This document shows positions 10,815 to 20,236 of a stretch of DNA of 64,000 nt, piece after piece (the stretch's first letter is position 1; each line of letters starts with the position of its first letter). Source of the DNA: Synchiropus splendidus (lineage: Eukaryota > Chordata > Actinopteri > Syngnathiformes > Callionymidae); contig NC_071348.1 of assembly GCF_027744825.2 (NCBI RefSeq), positions 16,463,563-16,527,562 of the forward strand. Reading direction: 5' to 3'. A program made the translations under genes and the position numbers. A model generated the notes under the pieces. The model saw nothing but the letters and a program-made list of their open reading frames with translations. It searched no databases and had not been told where the DNA came from.

Positions 10815-12318
10815 CCCTCGTATTATGCTTAGGGTCAATTTGACCGATATCCGTTTTTGTGTTCATAAAAGTAGTGGTTATCCTGACTTTTTCTTCATGA
10901 AATTTTGTGACTTTTCCTCATCAAGGGTAATGAACAGGTGTGTAAAATCTGGACACTTTGATGTCAAGTGGCATGTCTGTACAGAGCTTGTATACAAAGA
11001 TGATGTTGCGGGTCATTTTGACCCGGATTCTTTAATGTGGGTAAGTGGCTGTTCAGATCCAAAATAAACATGTCTCTTTGATATACCTATTTAGACTGCC
11101 CAGCTATGTGTATTTTGATTGATTTGATTGTCTGAATAGCCATTCAGACCCAGCTGTGTGTAGAGGGATAACTTTCGCTCCCTTGTTCTTGTCAGTGTTC
11201 TCATGTAGTCTCTTTGACAAACCAAAAATGAGCTACAGAAGGTTTACAGTACATGCCCAACAAGCCCGCCAAGTATGGTATCAAAATATGGGTGGCCTGT
11301 GATGCAAAATCTAGCTATGCCTGTAATATGAAAGTATACGCTGGAAAGCTACCTGGAAGAGCACCCGAGAACAATCAGGGGATGCGTGTAGTGATGGACA
11401 TGAGTGAAGGGCTTACATTCTATCTCCTTGGAGATGAACTTCAGAAGAGAAAGCTGGACAGCGGGAACAGTCAGAAGAAAGAAGCCAGACCTTCCCAAGG
11501 AAATTCTGAAGGTGCAGGGCAGACCTCTGCATTGCTCAATATTTGCTTTCAGTGACAAGGCAACAGTTGTTTCATACTGCCCAAAGAGAAACAAGAATGT
11601 TCTTGTAATGAGCACAATGCACAGAGATGCATCTCTAAGCACAAGAGAAGACATGCAGCCACACATGATCCTGGACTGAAACTGCACCAAAAAAGGAGTT
11701 GACAAAGTCACAGCAACATACAGCTGCCAGCGCAAGACTGCCCATTGGCCCTTGGTGATTTTCTGCAACATCGTTGTTGTGTCTGCTTACAATGCCTATG
11801 TCCCGTCACTCCCAAGCTGCAGAGTCAAGCCAGGCCACCTCGATGCCCAGCAACTGCTGCTGTCATTGACAAAGGTCAAGCTCACATCACCCTACCAATC
11901 TGCCAAGGATGCATTGGATACAGGTGTGAAGAAACGGAAAAGATGCGAGATCTGACAGTAAAACAAGTACCTGTTTTGTGAAATGCAAGAATTGCATCTA
12001 CAAAACACACAGTTACAGTCTGTCCATCATGTAGAGAGCATTGAACATATTGAACATTGAAAAATGGGTCAAGTTAAATGAAAATAAAAGTGTTTGTGAG
12101 GAGGGAAAAACTGAAATTGCTCTTAAATATAGGGTTGAAATTGAAAATGTGTTCTATGTCTGTTTTACAAATTTTTATATTATCTAAAATGAAGATGTTT
12201 TGAAGATTGAAGATTGGTTCAATCTGTTTTTTTGACTGTTTTGAGTGGATTTACACAGTGTGTGTCAAAATGACCCCCAACATAATCAATGTAATTTTTT
12301 TTCATCATAATACGAGGG
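10815..12318 (+). mobile_element. piggyBac-type DNA transposon, 1504 bp, internally deleted
   Basis: The element begins CCCTCGTATTATG and ends with the exact inverse CATAATACGAGGG, a 13-base terminal inverted repeat. TTAA directly flanks both ends (10811-10814 and 12319-12322), which is the target duplication of the piggyBac superfamily. Subterminal GGTCAATTTGACC-type and GGTCATTTTGACC-type palindromes occur at the left end, and a TCAAAATGACCCC relic at the right end. With one TTAA removed, the interrupted Gypsy frame continues directly, confirming the insertion site. The interior carries only a broken transposase. Confidence 0.93.
11253..12035 (+). pseudogene. piggyBac transposase remnant (DDE type)
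   Basis: The first frame (11253-11420) has MPNKPAKYGIKIWVACDAKS, a hallmark of piggyBac transposases, followed by GMRVVMDMSEGL. After a deletion and frameshifts come SDKATVVSYCPKRNKNVLVM, STMHRDASLS, and a GVDKVTATYSCQRKTAHWPL stretch. A cysteine-rich end (about 11930-12035; KRCEI, then CFVKCKNCIYKTH and VTVCPSC in shifted frames) resembles the C-terminal zinc-binding domain. The N-terminal region with the first catalytic aspartate is absent. The DN-FFTS-type segment holding the second is deleted. The LD-N segment before GVD contains a stop. It cannot catalyse transposition. Confidence 0.88.
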
Positions 12319-12322
12319 TTAA

Positions 12323-13331
12323 GTTCACTTACAGACCGTGGCACAGGAGCCTCCTGGACTGCTTTGACCTTCGCTGGCATTGGATGCAGGCCTGTCCTGT
12401 CCACCTGATGACCCAAGAATGTTACTTTGTTTTCCATGGACTGACGCTTTCTCCGTTACAACTTCAGGCCTTTATCCTCCAAACTCTGCAGCACTTCGTT
12501 GAGTGTTTGCAGATGAGAGCTGTCATCTCTACCTCTCAATAAAATTTCATGTAAATACACTGCCACATTTAACATACCTTGAAGTACATTCTCCATGGTG
12601 CGTTGGAAAATAGCAGGACTGGAGTTTACTCCAAAAGGCAGACGTGTATATGTTAAAAGACCTTTGTGAGTGTTGACACTCACAAAATTCCTTGATTCCT
12701 TTTCAAGGACTATTTGCTGATATGTTTGGCTCATATCGAGTTTTGTGAACTTCTGTCCCCCTGCCAGGCTTGCCATCATATCCTCCATTCTTGGAATCGG
12801 ATACTGTTCGGTCGTGGAGACTTTGTTCACTGTTAATTTATAATCTCCACAAATCCTCACACTACCATCAGGTTTGAACACAGGCACAATAGGTGCTGCC
12901 CATTCAGAGAACATCACAGGTTCCAATATTCTTTCCTCTGCTAGTCTCTGAAGTTCGATTTCCACTTTTCTTTTAATGGCAAATGGAACCGACCTGGGTT
13001 TGTAAAATAAGGGCGTGGCATCCTGAGCCACATGAATCTTGGCTGTGGCCCTTAATGACCCTAACTCTTCTTTGAATACCTTCTCATGTCGGGAGAGAAC
13101 CTCTTGCAGGGAACTGTCCACCTCATCTGTTTTGTGGACAAACTGCCCCTCTATCTGGAATGCTTTCATCCTGCCTCTGCCCAGAAGACTTGCTCCTGAA
13201 CCTTTCACCAACCTTTCAACAATGACAGGCAGCCATTTGATCTGATCATTGTGTTCAACCTTGACCTTAATTGCCCCCACCACTGGAACCTGATGACCTC
13301 CATATGTTTTTAACTTTATCTTGCAGTCCAC
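12323..13331 (-). pseudogene. Gypsy reverse transcriptase, N-terminal and palm part
   Basis: A 291-residue minus-strand frame (13331-12456) continues in another frame to the piggyBac target at 12322. Visible in order are PLFYKPRSVPFAIK, AEERILEPVMFSEWAAPIV, FKPDGSVRICGDYKLTVN, the first catalytic aspartate in FTKLDMSQTYQQI, LPFGVNSSPAIFQRTME, and then VYLHEILLRG where Y-x-D-D is expected. The two catalytic aspartates are therefore replaced by His-Glu, which should abolish polymerase activity. The VTFLGHQVDRTGLHP thumb start follows. This is classic Ty3/Gypsy reverse transcriptase. Confidence 0.92.
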
Positions 13332-13534
13332 AAGTTTAGTGTTAGTTCTGTTTTGTCAACCATCTGTTGAGCCATAATAGTGTAACTGCAGCCGGTGTCT
13401 ACCTCAAAAACCACCTTCTTTCCATTTACCCTCAACGGCTCTACTCTAGGAATGTCCAGTTCCTCACTGCTGCATCTTCTTTTATCTGTCACTGTAAACA
13501 TCTCTTCATTTTCACTGTCATCCTTCTCCTGCAT
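13316..13534 (-). pseudogene. Gypsy aspartic protease
   Basis: The frame contains PLRVNGKKVVFEVDTGCSYT. The DTG motif is the catalytic aspartate of retroviral-type aspartic proteases, and position and spacing before reverse transcriptase are as expected. The frame overlaps the reverse transcriptase frame by a few bases with a shift, either a decayed junction or a frameshift mutation. The C-terminal half of the protease runs into the next frame. Confidence 0.85.
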
Positions 13535-14320
13535 GAAATTTGTTCGACGGCGTTGTACCTTTCCCCCTTTTTCTTGTTTGTTTTGTCTCCCTCACCTCTG
13601 TCATACTTTTACGTACTGTCTTTAAGTGATCCACTTTTCCACAGTTATGACATTTGACCTCAGCAAACCGGCAATCACTGGCCAAGTGAGTCTCTCCACC
13701 ACATCTATAGCACCTTCTCGACTCCATGGACACTACTGCCCTCGTCTCTTCCACTTTGTTGACCGGTGATGATCCACTTCCTTGGAGTGAGTCCTTCACA
13801 CCTCGTGGGTTCATCAAGTCTCTATCTGCAGCTTCCATCGCTAAGGCCACTTTGAACGCTCTGTCAAATGTCAGTCCATCCTGCGACAGCAGCTTCCTCT
13901 GTATCCTGTCGTCGTTGAACCCACACACCAAGCGGTCTCTCAGCATCACAGTCAGTGTCTCACCATAGTTACAATCATGAGCCAGTTCCTCAACTCCGCC
14001 ACGTAGTCACAAACGGTCTCTTCAGTCCTTCTATTCTTCTTCCATCGTTGCATAATCTCACTCGGTTTCAGATGGAAATGATTCCTCAAAAGGATGACCA
14101 GTTCAGCATACGAACGATCCCCTGGTTTTTCCGGTCTCAACAGGTTCCTCAAATGCTCCGCATATGCCTGGGCCCCGACACTGCTGAGCAACACTGCGCG
14201 CTGTATATCCTCATCTTCAATGACGTTTGCAATAAAAAAATGTTCCAAAATTTCACAATAGTCCTCCCATGAATGCGAACTAGCTTCGAAAGGCGTCACT
14301 GTACCCACAGTAGCCGCCAT
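13518..14320 (-). pseudogene. Gypsy gag with two CCHC zinc knuckles, frameshifted
   Basis: The start is taken at the ATG at 14320 (MAATVGTVTPFEA), because the upstream in-frame methionine lies in the leader. The first frame (to 13952) has the capsid-like stretch LRNLLRPEKPGDRSYAELV and HFHLKPSEIMQRWKK. It ends in a frameshift near 13960-13980. The second frame (13949-13518) starts at MMLRDRLVCGFNDDRIQRKL and holds the first knuckle CYRCGGETHLASDC (CX2CX4HX4C). The second knuckle, CHNCGKVDHLKTVR, has lost its last cysteine. Gag would package the element RNA. Confidence 0.9.
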
Positions 14321-14420
14321 GATTATCGCTATGATGAACAAACTACACAAAAACGTTGCCGTCAGTTACCACAGTGACCGGTTTGCAAAAAGTCTCGTTC
14401 TTTATCCTCGTCGCTAACAG

Positions 14421-14569
14421 TGATGGCCGAAACTGAAAGGACTCACAGGAGGTATCAACACAGCAGGTTTTATTCACGATTCCAACTTCCAACAAACCGG
14501 ATGGTGACACGGCAACATAACAAGAGCGCCCCCAAGTTGTGACCCCAAATAATCCCATGACACATCACA
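14421..14569 (-). repeat. Candidate Gypsy LTR, left arm
   Basis: On the minus strand the segment runs from TGTGATGTGTCATGGG to GGCCATCA. It contains a GTGAATAAAACCTGCTGTG stretch with an AATAAA signal and sits about 100 bases upstream of the gag start. The 3' boundary is well supported: the inverted partner at 23040-23191 diverges exactly after the terminal CA. The sequence directly after it, GCGACGAGGAT, is where a primer-binding site would lie. The 5' boundary is uncertain because the two copies also match further out, so the LTR may be longer. Confidence 0.5.
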
Positions 14570-14967
14570 ACACGTCCATTGAAGAACTTCTTCTCCGGTT
14601 TGCTGTGCAGTCTGAATATGAGGCCTGAGGCATTCTGAGGACTCATGCGCTGACTCCTCCGAGAGGCGCACTGGACCCTGGAGCAGAGGATGGTCCGATG
14701 TTGGCAGTCAGCTGCACCTGGGTCACCTCATCCCCCGGACAGAGTTGTCTTGAGAGCACAAAAAGGCCAAACTGTTGGCCATCGCTCTGATCTGTGCAGC
14801 TCCCTTCCCCCCATGCAGGTCCGGTAGTAGAGGGGAGCCGTCGTACGATCTCCGGACACTGAGAGGGTTCCGTCCCAGCCAGGTTTTGGCCGAACCCCGG
14901 CATCAGCGTGGCTCTCATTACGTCGGTGATGGACGTTGCACTTTCTTCTTACCCCTCAAATGCGCCG
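14570..14967 (-). repeat. Segment shared between arms beyond the LTR
   Basis: It matches 22641-23039 in inverted orientation. Landmarks are the CCCGGCATCAGCGTGGCTCT stretch and the CAGCTGCACCTGGGTCACCT stretch. It could be the upstream part of a longer LTR or older flanking sequence. Open frames here are short and mirror one another on the two strands, so I call no gene. Confidence 0.55.
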
Positions 14968-15240
14968 CCGGAGCCGATGCACCTGGCACATCAAGCGAGG
15001 GAGCTTGAGAAATGAAGATGAGCGGAGTGCCTCATCTGGACCACGGAAACTTCAGCAGAGACTGACGTCTCATCGCAGTCATGGGAGAACGATTGCCGCA
15101 CGCCGTGACGCACCGGTATTTCATAGCTCGTGATGCCGACATCCTCCTATTTAAGGGAGCAACGCCGTTTAGCTTCAGCCAAGCACAGAGGCATGTCGGA
15201 CTTGATCGGGTAAACTGGATGGTCGCCATCTGCCTGTAAA
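14968..15240. repeat. Left-arm-only insert resembling 10310-10414
   Basis: Two copies of ATGCGCCGCCGG border this insert, whereas the right arm has one such motif at the matching place (about 22640). The insert contains a near copy of 10310-10414 and a TATTTAAGGG box followed by AGCAACGCCGTTTAGCTTCA, which could be a promoter of an LTR-like or terminal repeat. The short bordering duplication suggests an insertion, but no element family is recognised. Confidence 0.45.
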
Positions 15241-15951
15241 TTGTTACCGGTCACATGCGCCGCCGGAATATAGGCACGATTCACACTCTCATCCCACCCC
15301 GTTGAAGTAAGATGGAGAGAGAAGTGTTGTGATGGCTTTACAAATCACTCCCAATGTTTCAAAAGAAACTAGCCTCATAACTGTGCTGGATTTGAGATCA
15401 TAGAACAACCTATATGCTTATTAACGTTGTCTTTGTTTGGATGAACCGAAGGAGACAAGTGATCCAAACACTAAAGCACAGCATGGCACAAAAAGTGCAA
15501 GAAGCAACGCAGTCCTTGGCCACTCCGGGGCCAGGAGGCGATGAGTTAATCTCGTCCATCCTGCAGTGACTGGAATCCGAGTGTAGCCAGGATGAAGGGG
15601 GAGCTCAGGTGAGCAATCCGGAACCCATCCGGAACTCTGAATCACCCAAGAGGTCATCTTGACCACAAAGCTTAACCCCCAGCCTTGCAACATGGCCTGA
15701 CCTGAGAACCATGGGCCGTCCAGACCGGAAGTCTGACTGGCACAGCTGGCTCTTTTGCCAGACTGCTGTCAATGAGATGCACATTTTGCTGCACTGAACC
15801 GCCTGCAATGTCACCGGCGATGTTGCTTCGGTATGACGGACGGAGGTGAGGCCAGAGTCCTGTCGATATCTCGGATGGGCCATCTTATGATAGTCCCTAC
15901 GCCACCAGCCTGTCTGTCCAGCCTGATTGAATGAATGGGTTGTGAAAATGT
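15241..15951 (-). mobile_element. DIRS 3' tail, left arm
   Basis: It matches 22031-22640 in inverted orientation; 15610-15951 also matches 5731-6121 in direct orientation. In one 178-base stretch aligned by eye (from AAGCTTAACC near 15668) I count about 14 mismatches between the arms. No protein is evident; short frames are present in both directions and are not conserved as proteins. Confidence 0.6.
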
Positions 15952-16175
15952 AGCATTAACAACCCCTCATACATAGAGTGTAATTTTACACTCAAGGTGG
16001 CAGGAGCTGCCGCCTCGCCTTTACCACCGTAAGCTGAAATAGAGGGTGGCGTTAACAACCCCTCATATATAGAGTGAAACTTACACTCTGAATCAGCAGG
16101 AACTGCGTTGCCCTCTTTTAGCCACGATACGGCTGAAATAGAATGTGGCATTAACAATCCTCCATACCTGGAGAG
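15952..16175 (-). repeat. Three short tandem units with hairpins in the DIRS tail (copy 2)
   Basis: Three units each begin with GCATTAACAAYCC or GCGTTAACAACCC. The first carries the perfect hairpin GAGTGTAATTTTACACTC and the second a weaker one around GAGTGAAACTTACACTC. The layout matches 6122-6345 and the inverted 21792-22030. Confidence 0.7.
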
Positions 16176-16357
16176 AAATCATTTACTGAGCAGCTGCAGT
16201 GAGGGTTTTAGTCTCAGCTGAGCAAGAAAGAGGGAGTTTATTCACAAATGAATAGACAGTTATGCAGGAATCTGGTGGATCTTGGGACGCTGCACACCCC
16301 ACAGCAATGTAATGAAGCAGATACTGGTGTCCCAGAGCCAGTGCTGTCAATGAGGGA

Positions 16358-17400
16358 CTATTCGTCGAAGGGTTCGGCTGCTCCTGAAGACAGAACGACA
16401 TGAGGGAAGGAGGATGGAGACACATTAGACAAATAGTGGTGAGCAAAAGTCGAGATTGATGACCAAGAAGCTGCCTGGCAGATTTCTGCCAGAGATACTC
16501 CCTTGAAAGCAGCCACAGATGTTGCCAGGTCATTTTTCATGATGGCAATTCTAAGCCAATGCGACAACCTGTGAGGGGACAGCGCCTGCCCCATCTTACC
16601 ATCTGCGACAGCCACCCACAGACTGTCCGTCTTTTATGTAGGGTGGGACTCGACCCAATTAAGATTTTAGCTCTCTCACCGGACACATTTTGTGTAAATG
16701 CTCATGCTCCTCGTCTGAATGGGGAGGAGGGCATAAAACCTTTCTTGAAAAGGAGCTGACCTGTGAAGAAGAAGAGAGTCATTTAGGTGCGATGGCAGGG
16801 TTGGGTCTAAGTGACACCGCCGAGTCATTGTCACCAAAAGAGATGCAATCAGGGCAGATGGAAAAAGAACTCAGCTCTCCCACTCTCTTTGGTGAAGCTA
16901 AGGCTATAAGATGAGCTGCCTTGTAAGCTGCTAGCTCCAGGGAGGCCTCATCGAGTGGCTCGAAAGGAGAGTGAATTGAGTACCAGCGGCAGGACCCAGT
17001 AGAGACATAAATGTCTTGAGGTTGGTCTAAGCCTTTTCACTCCTCTCATGAAACGGCTCACTCGACGATGCTCGCCAAAGGGGTGGCCGTCCAGACCATT
17101 GTGTAGCATGGAATGGGCTGCTACATAAACCCGTAATGTGGTGCAGCTCCGATCTTCGTTAACCAGATGCTGGAGAAAAGAGAGGATTAGAGAAACAGGC
17201 GCCGATTCTGGGAAGGCTGACTGGGTTCCACACCATTGGGGAAAAAATGTGCAATTAGCATTGTATGCTCTGAGGGTTGGCAGAGCTTAAACGTTCTGAA
17301 GAGTCAATTGGACATCAGGAGGCAAGTGACTAATTCTTAACCCTGGAGAAGCCAAACCGTGAGGGGTCGTCCTATTATTGGCGGAGACCTCAGGGTTTCT
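16358..17400 (-). pseudogene. DIRS tyrosine recombinase, left arm, most complete copy
   Basis: In order on the minus strand: LTLQNV, a stop, ALPTLRAYNANC at the N-terminus; CTTLRVYVAAHSMLHNGLDG; FGEHRRVSRFMRGVKRLRP; EASLELAAYKAAHLIALASP followed by KRVGEL, in which the arginine is the expected first catalytic arginine; SDTLWVA and ALSPHRLSHWLRIAI; then EICQAASWSSISTFAHHYL, the C-terminal helix. Directly after AIMK about 60 bases are missing compared with the right arm, removing the His-x-x-Arg segment. The enzyme family inserts circular DIRS DNA by strand exchange. Stops and this deletion make the copy inactive. Confidence 0.85.
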
Positions 17401-18334
17401 GATGCTTGCAGAAGCGCTGACCTCGATGGAGAGAACTCCCAGGGGCCTTTGATCCCCATCTGACACATGTCCGGATACCAGCTGGAGCTGGGGCTGTTTA
17501 GATTAAGGCAATGAGGAGGAAAGGAATCCCATGCCCCATACAGGAATCCTTCTGGCCACCTTGGATGAGCCAGGGCGTCCACTCCCAGTGGAGGGTCATC
17601 GGATCCACGGAAAGAGAACCAGCGAGGACATTTGTAGTTCTCTCTGCTCGCAAAGAGATCAGCCACTGGGTGGCCGAAAAACTCCAAGATCACATTTGCC
17701 GTCTCCTGAGATAAACTCCATTCAACTGGCAGTGGTCTCCGAGATAATCCATCTGCTGCCACATTGTCTCCACCTGGAACATGCAGAGTCCTCAATGAGG
17801 CTAATTCTACATCAGCCCAGAGAAAAAATCTTTCTTGCTAGGTTGTGTAACACAGACGACCTCACGCCACCCTGGTGGTTGATATAGGCCACTGTGGTGG
17901 AGCTGTCTGATCTCACCATAACGTGGTTCCCACTTAGATGGAGAGAAAGAGCCACCAACACTTTAAAAACTGCGAACAGTTCCAGCAGGTTAGTGGAACG
18001 ACTTTTGGAACTGCTCCAGATCCCAATGACGCATGTTGATCATGGTGGCCTACCCAGCCTGACAGAGATGCATCTGTAAATACTTTTAAAGAAGTGTTTT
18101 GACAATGCAAGGATAAAGTGCGATGGAGGTTTGAAGCAGAGTTCCTAAACCTCACAATTGTCAGAGCTCGTGGAGACACTTTCACCAACCGTCTCTGATC
18201 CCGGACAGGTTGAAGATTGAGCGGTCGGAACCCTGACTGCAGACTTCGCATGTTCAGGAGACCCTGGCGGACGACGGAGTGGGCTGCTGACATCATGCCC
18301 AGGAGCCTCATAATCCATAAGGCTGGAACCACAC
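17401..18334 (-). pseudogene. DIRS RNase H and pol C-terminus, left arm
   Basis: The minus strand begins at the inner edge of the arm with LLGMMSAAHSVVRQGLLNMR and QPVRDQRRLVKVSPRAL, then FTDASLSGWVGH, the RNase H D-A-S motif. Further on come LHVPGGDNVAADGLSRRPLP, WSLSQETANVILEFFGHPVA and DLFASRENYKCPRWFSFRGS, the typical DIRS pol C-terminal region. The frame ends near 17337 with GRPLTVWLLQG. Reverse transcriptase is absent, because satellite DNA replaces it at 18335. Frameshifts lie between 17800 and 18000. Confidence 0.88.
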
Positions 18335-18666
18335 GTTTTCAGAGTTATCAACGTTTTTATTTTTGTCGGACTGAAAACCACATTTTCTTGGGCTGAATAC
18401 ACTTTTTCTGCTCTATTCAGTCACTGCTTTGGGGGGACACAGAACATTAAAATTTCACCTGCAACTACAGGAAAAACACTCTTTGTTGTATGTTCAACAC
18501 TTAATCTACCTTTCTGAACTGTATTTCAAGGGGTTATCAACTTTTTTTCTTTTTCCTGCTCTGAATCTGAGCTTCTCTCGGGCTGAAAACGCGTTTTCTG
18601 CACTGTTCACTTACTGCTCGGGGATGCCTCAGAACATGAAAATTCCACCTGAAACTATAGGAAAAA
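18335..18666 (-). repeat. Satellite relic in the spacer, inverted
   Basis: About 1.8 type A monomers lie on the minus strand. Landmarks are GGCTGAAAACGCGTTTTCTG, TTCACCTGCAACTA and a CTTAATCTACCTTTCTGAAC stretch. They directly abut the broken end of the left-arm RNase H. Their orientation is opposite to all the large arrays of the window. Confidence 0.9.
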
Positions 18667-18970
18667 GGGGCGGGGTGAGCCCAGCTGTCCGGATCATAGA
18701 CGTGCTGATCATCGCTGCTCCTCCTGGAGAGACCAGTCGGCTGCTCTCACCTCTGCTCCCTCCAAAAGCGTAAGAAGAAAACTTTGTATCTAAAAGTATG
18801 CATCTAAACCAAAGTCTAAATTGAATAAAAAATAAGAGCCATTACTTTGGAATCGGGTCTGTTTCTTCTCTGCCCAAAATTAGGGTTTATTACCTGCCAA
18901 GTTATCTTCCGGTTACAGTTAGTGCGAATTTGAGTGGCAGCTCTCCGGCTTCAAAAATGTGTTTTTGTAC
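18667..18970 (+). pseudogene. Conserved block G, partial copy 5
   Basis: Only the C-terminal and untranslated end of the block is present, starting near the GCTGATCATCGCTGCTCCTC stretch and running through CATCTAAACCAAAGTCTAAA to TCAAAAATGTGTTTTTG. Satellite DNA lies before it and reverse transcriptase sequence after it, so this is a chimeric junction. Confidence 0.65.
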
Positions 18971-19330
18971 ATACAGCTCTCTAGTGCCTCGCACCTTGGC
19001 CAAGTGCGTGGAGGTGGGGCTCGAACCACTAAGGAGACATGGTCTGCGGATTCTGACGTACTTGGACTACTGGTTGATTCTCACCAGGTCCAAACAAGAG
19101 TCATGAGCGCACACCGGCTTGGTGTTGGAGCACATTGTGTTATTGAGGTTCAGAGTAAACCTCCTGATAAGCGCGCTTATTCTCAGTCAGAGCACGACCT
19201 TTCTGGGGGTCATGCTGGACTCAGTCTCGGGTCAGGCCCGCCTTCCACCGGCCAGCGTTCTCCCCATCACACAGCACACATTGTTTGTTTTGAAGGCCGC
19301 CAAAAGGAGTTACAAATGTCCATGCGCGCG
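18971..19330 (+). pseudogene. DIRS reverse transcriptase fragment (YLDYW)
   Basis: One plus-strand frame reads LAKCVEVGLEPLRRHGLRIL, TYLDYWLILTRSKQES, a stop, HTGLVLEHI, then TTFLGVMLDSVSGQARLPP. This is the palm and thumb of DIRS reverse transcriptase. The active-site motif is YLDYW where YLDDW is usual. A longer open frame over the same bases in another phase is a shadow. Confidence 0.8.
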
Positions 19331-19529
19331 GTGATTGTGGCGTTGCGGAGAGGCAAAACTCAAGTGCTGATGGCTGTCGGAACTGATACCCAGCCTGCTG
19401 TGTCGCTCGACCGAAACCTGGGGGATACTGGAGGGACGACGAGACCGACAGCTGCTCATCCCGTTGCCACGGACGCTTCAGGCAGGACTTACATCAGAGG
19501 TGTCAAATGGATGTCGAGATAACACAGGT
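19331..19529 (+). other. Probable continuation of DIRS pol, unresolved
   Basis: This stretch follows the reverse transcriptase fragment, where the connection to RNase H would be expected, but no motif is clear. It ends where a second, N-terminal reverse transcriptase piece begins, so a junction lies inside or at its end. Confidence 0.35.
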
Positions 19530-20236
19530 TTCATCCAGAGCTTGCTATGTTCTCCTATGTGGGAAGCTCACTATCCAGCTTATTCTATATGGATCAAAAG
19601 GATTCTGAAGGTGGGTTACCCTCTCCAATTCAGCCAGTGCCAACCTCAGTTTAATGGCATTCTGAGAATGCGTCAGATCCGGCAAAAAATGTCTGTCTTC
19701 AGAACGAGGTCAGTGTTTGATTGAGGCATGATTGAGTCAGTTACTCCTCAAAAGTCTCCTGTAGTGCATGCGTCATGGAGACTGGCTGACGTCCATCCAC
19801 CTCACGGACGCTTATTGTCACGTGCCAATTTGGCCTGCTCATAAGCGATATCTCCACTTCGCATTGGACGGCCGACTTTTTCAGTTCCGGAGGCTCCCGT
19901 TTGGCTACTCTCTGGCTCAGAGAACCTTCTTTAAGATGGTCGACACAGCCCTACAGTCCATGAGGGCAAGGGGCCTCAGGATCTTGTCTTACCTAGACGA
20001 CTGGTTAATGCTCGCCAGATCGAGGGAAGAGTCGTTAGCTCACACCAGAATGGTGTTGGACCACGAAAGCCACCTTGGCTTTCCGGTGTTCCAAGAAAAG
20101 AGTCAACTCCAGCCATCTCAGCTTACAGCTTTTCTTGGTGTACTTCTGAACTCTCATGAAGAGTGCGCTCGCTTGACAGACGAGAAGATACTTTCTATTT
20201 CAAATCTGTCAGCCCAGGTTCTGGCGGTTCGTCTAT
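19530..20236 (+). pseudogene. DIRS reverse transcriptase, main fragment (YLDDW intact)
   Basis: The N-terminal part has ILKVGYPLQFSQCQPQFNGI, matching the conserved start of DIRS reverse transcriptases. The finger motif with G-FYS and PKK is missing, so an internal deletion lies near 19690-19765. A 161-residue frame (19768-20253) then gives LTSIHLTDAYCHVPIWPAHK (first catalytic aspartate present), LFQFRRLPFGYSLAQRTFFK, the active site RILSYLDDWLMLARS, and LTAFLGVLLNSHEECARLT. It continues into RNase H of the right arm. It is the least damaged active site of the three fragments in the window. Confidence 0.9.

Larger units (their letters stand above)
10415..14420 (-). mobile_element. Ty3/Gypsy retrotransposon interior, truncated, split by piggyBac
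   Basis: The minus strand carries gag, protease, reverse transcriptase and the start of RNase H in the Gypsy order. A candidate 5' LTR lies at 14421-14569. The copy ends abruptly within RNase H at about 10415-10430, so integrase and the 3' LTR are missing. Frameshifts separate gag from its zinc-knuckle part and protease from reverse transcriptase, and the polymerase active site is mutated. A piggyBac insertion splits the reverse transcriptase gene. The element is dead. The matching place in the right arm (23192-23544) has no Gypsy interior. Confidence 0.9.
7321..18334. repeat. Left arm of a large imperfect inverted repeat
   Basis: Blocks along this span reappear in reverse order and orientation in 20237-26745. 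The pairs are: G copies; gag/pol 5' blocks; recombinase N-terminal remnants 9922-10145 with 23545-23796; LTR-like segments 14421-14569 with 23040-23191; DIRS tails; and RNase H regions meeting at 18334 and 20237. Without the Gypsy interior (about 4.0 kb) and about 0.6 kb of recombinase missing from the right arm, the left arm is about 6.4 kb, close to the 6.5 kb of the right arm. Confidence 0.8.

Noticed and set aside
18959..19522. 187-residue open frame on the plus strand
   Set aside because: The recognisable reverse transcriptase motifs lie in another phase over the same bases, so this frame is a shadow.
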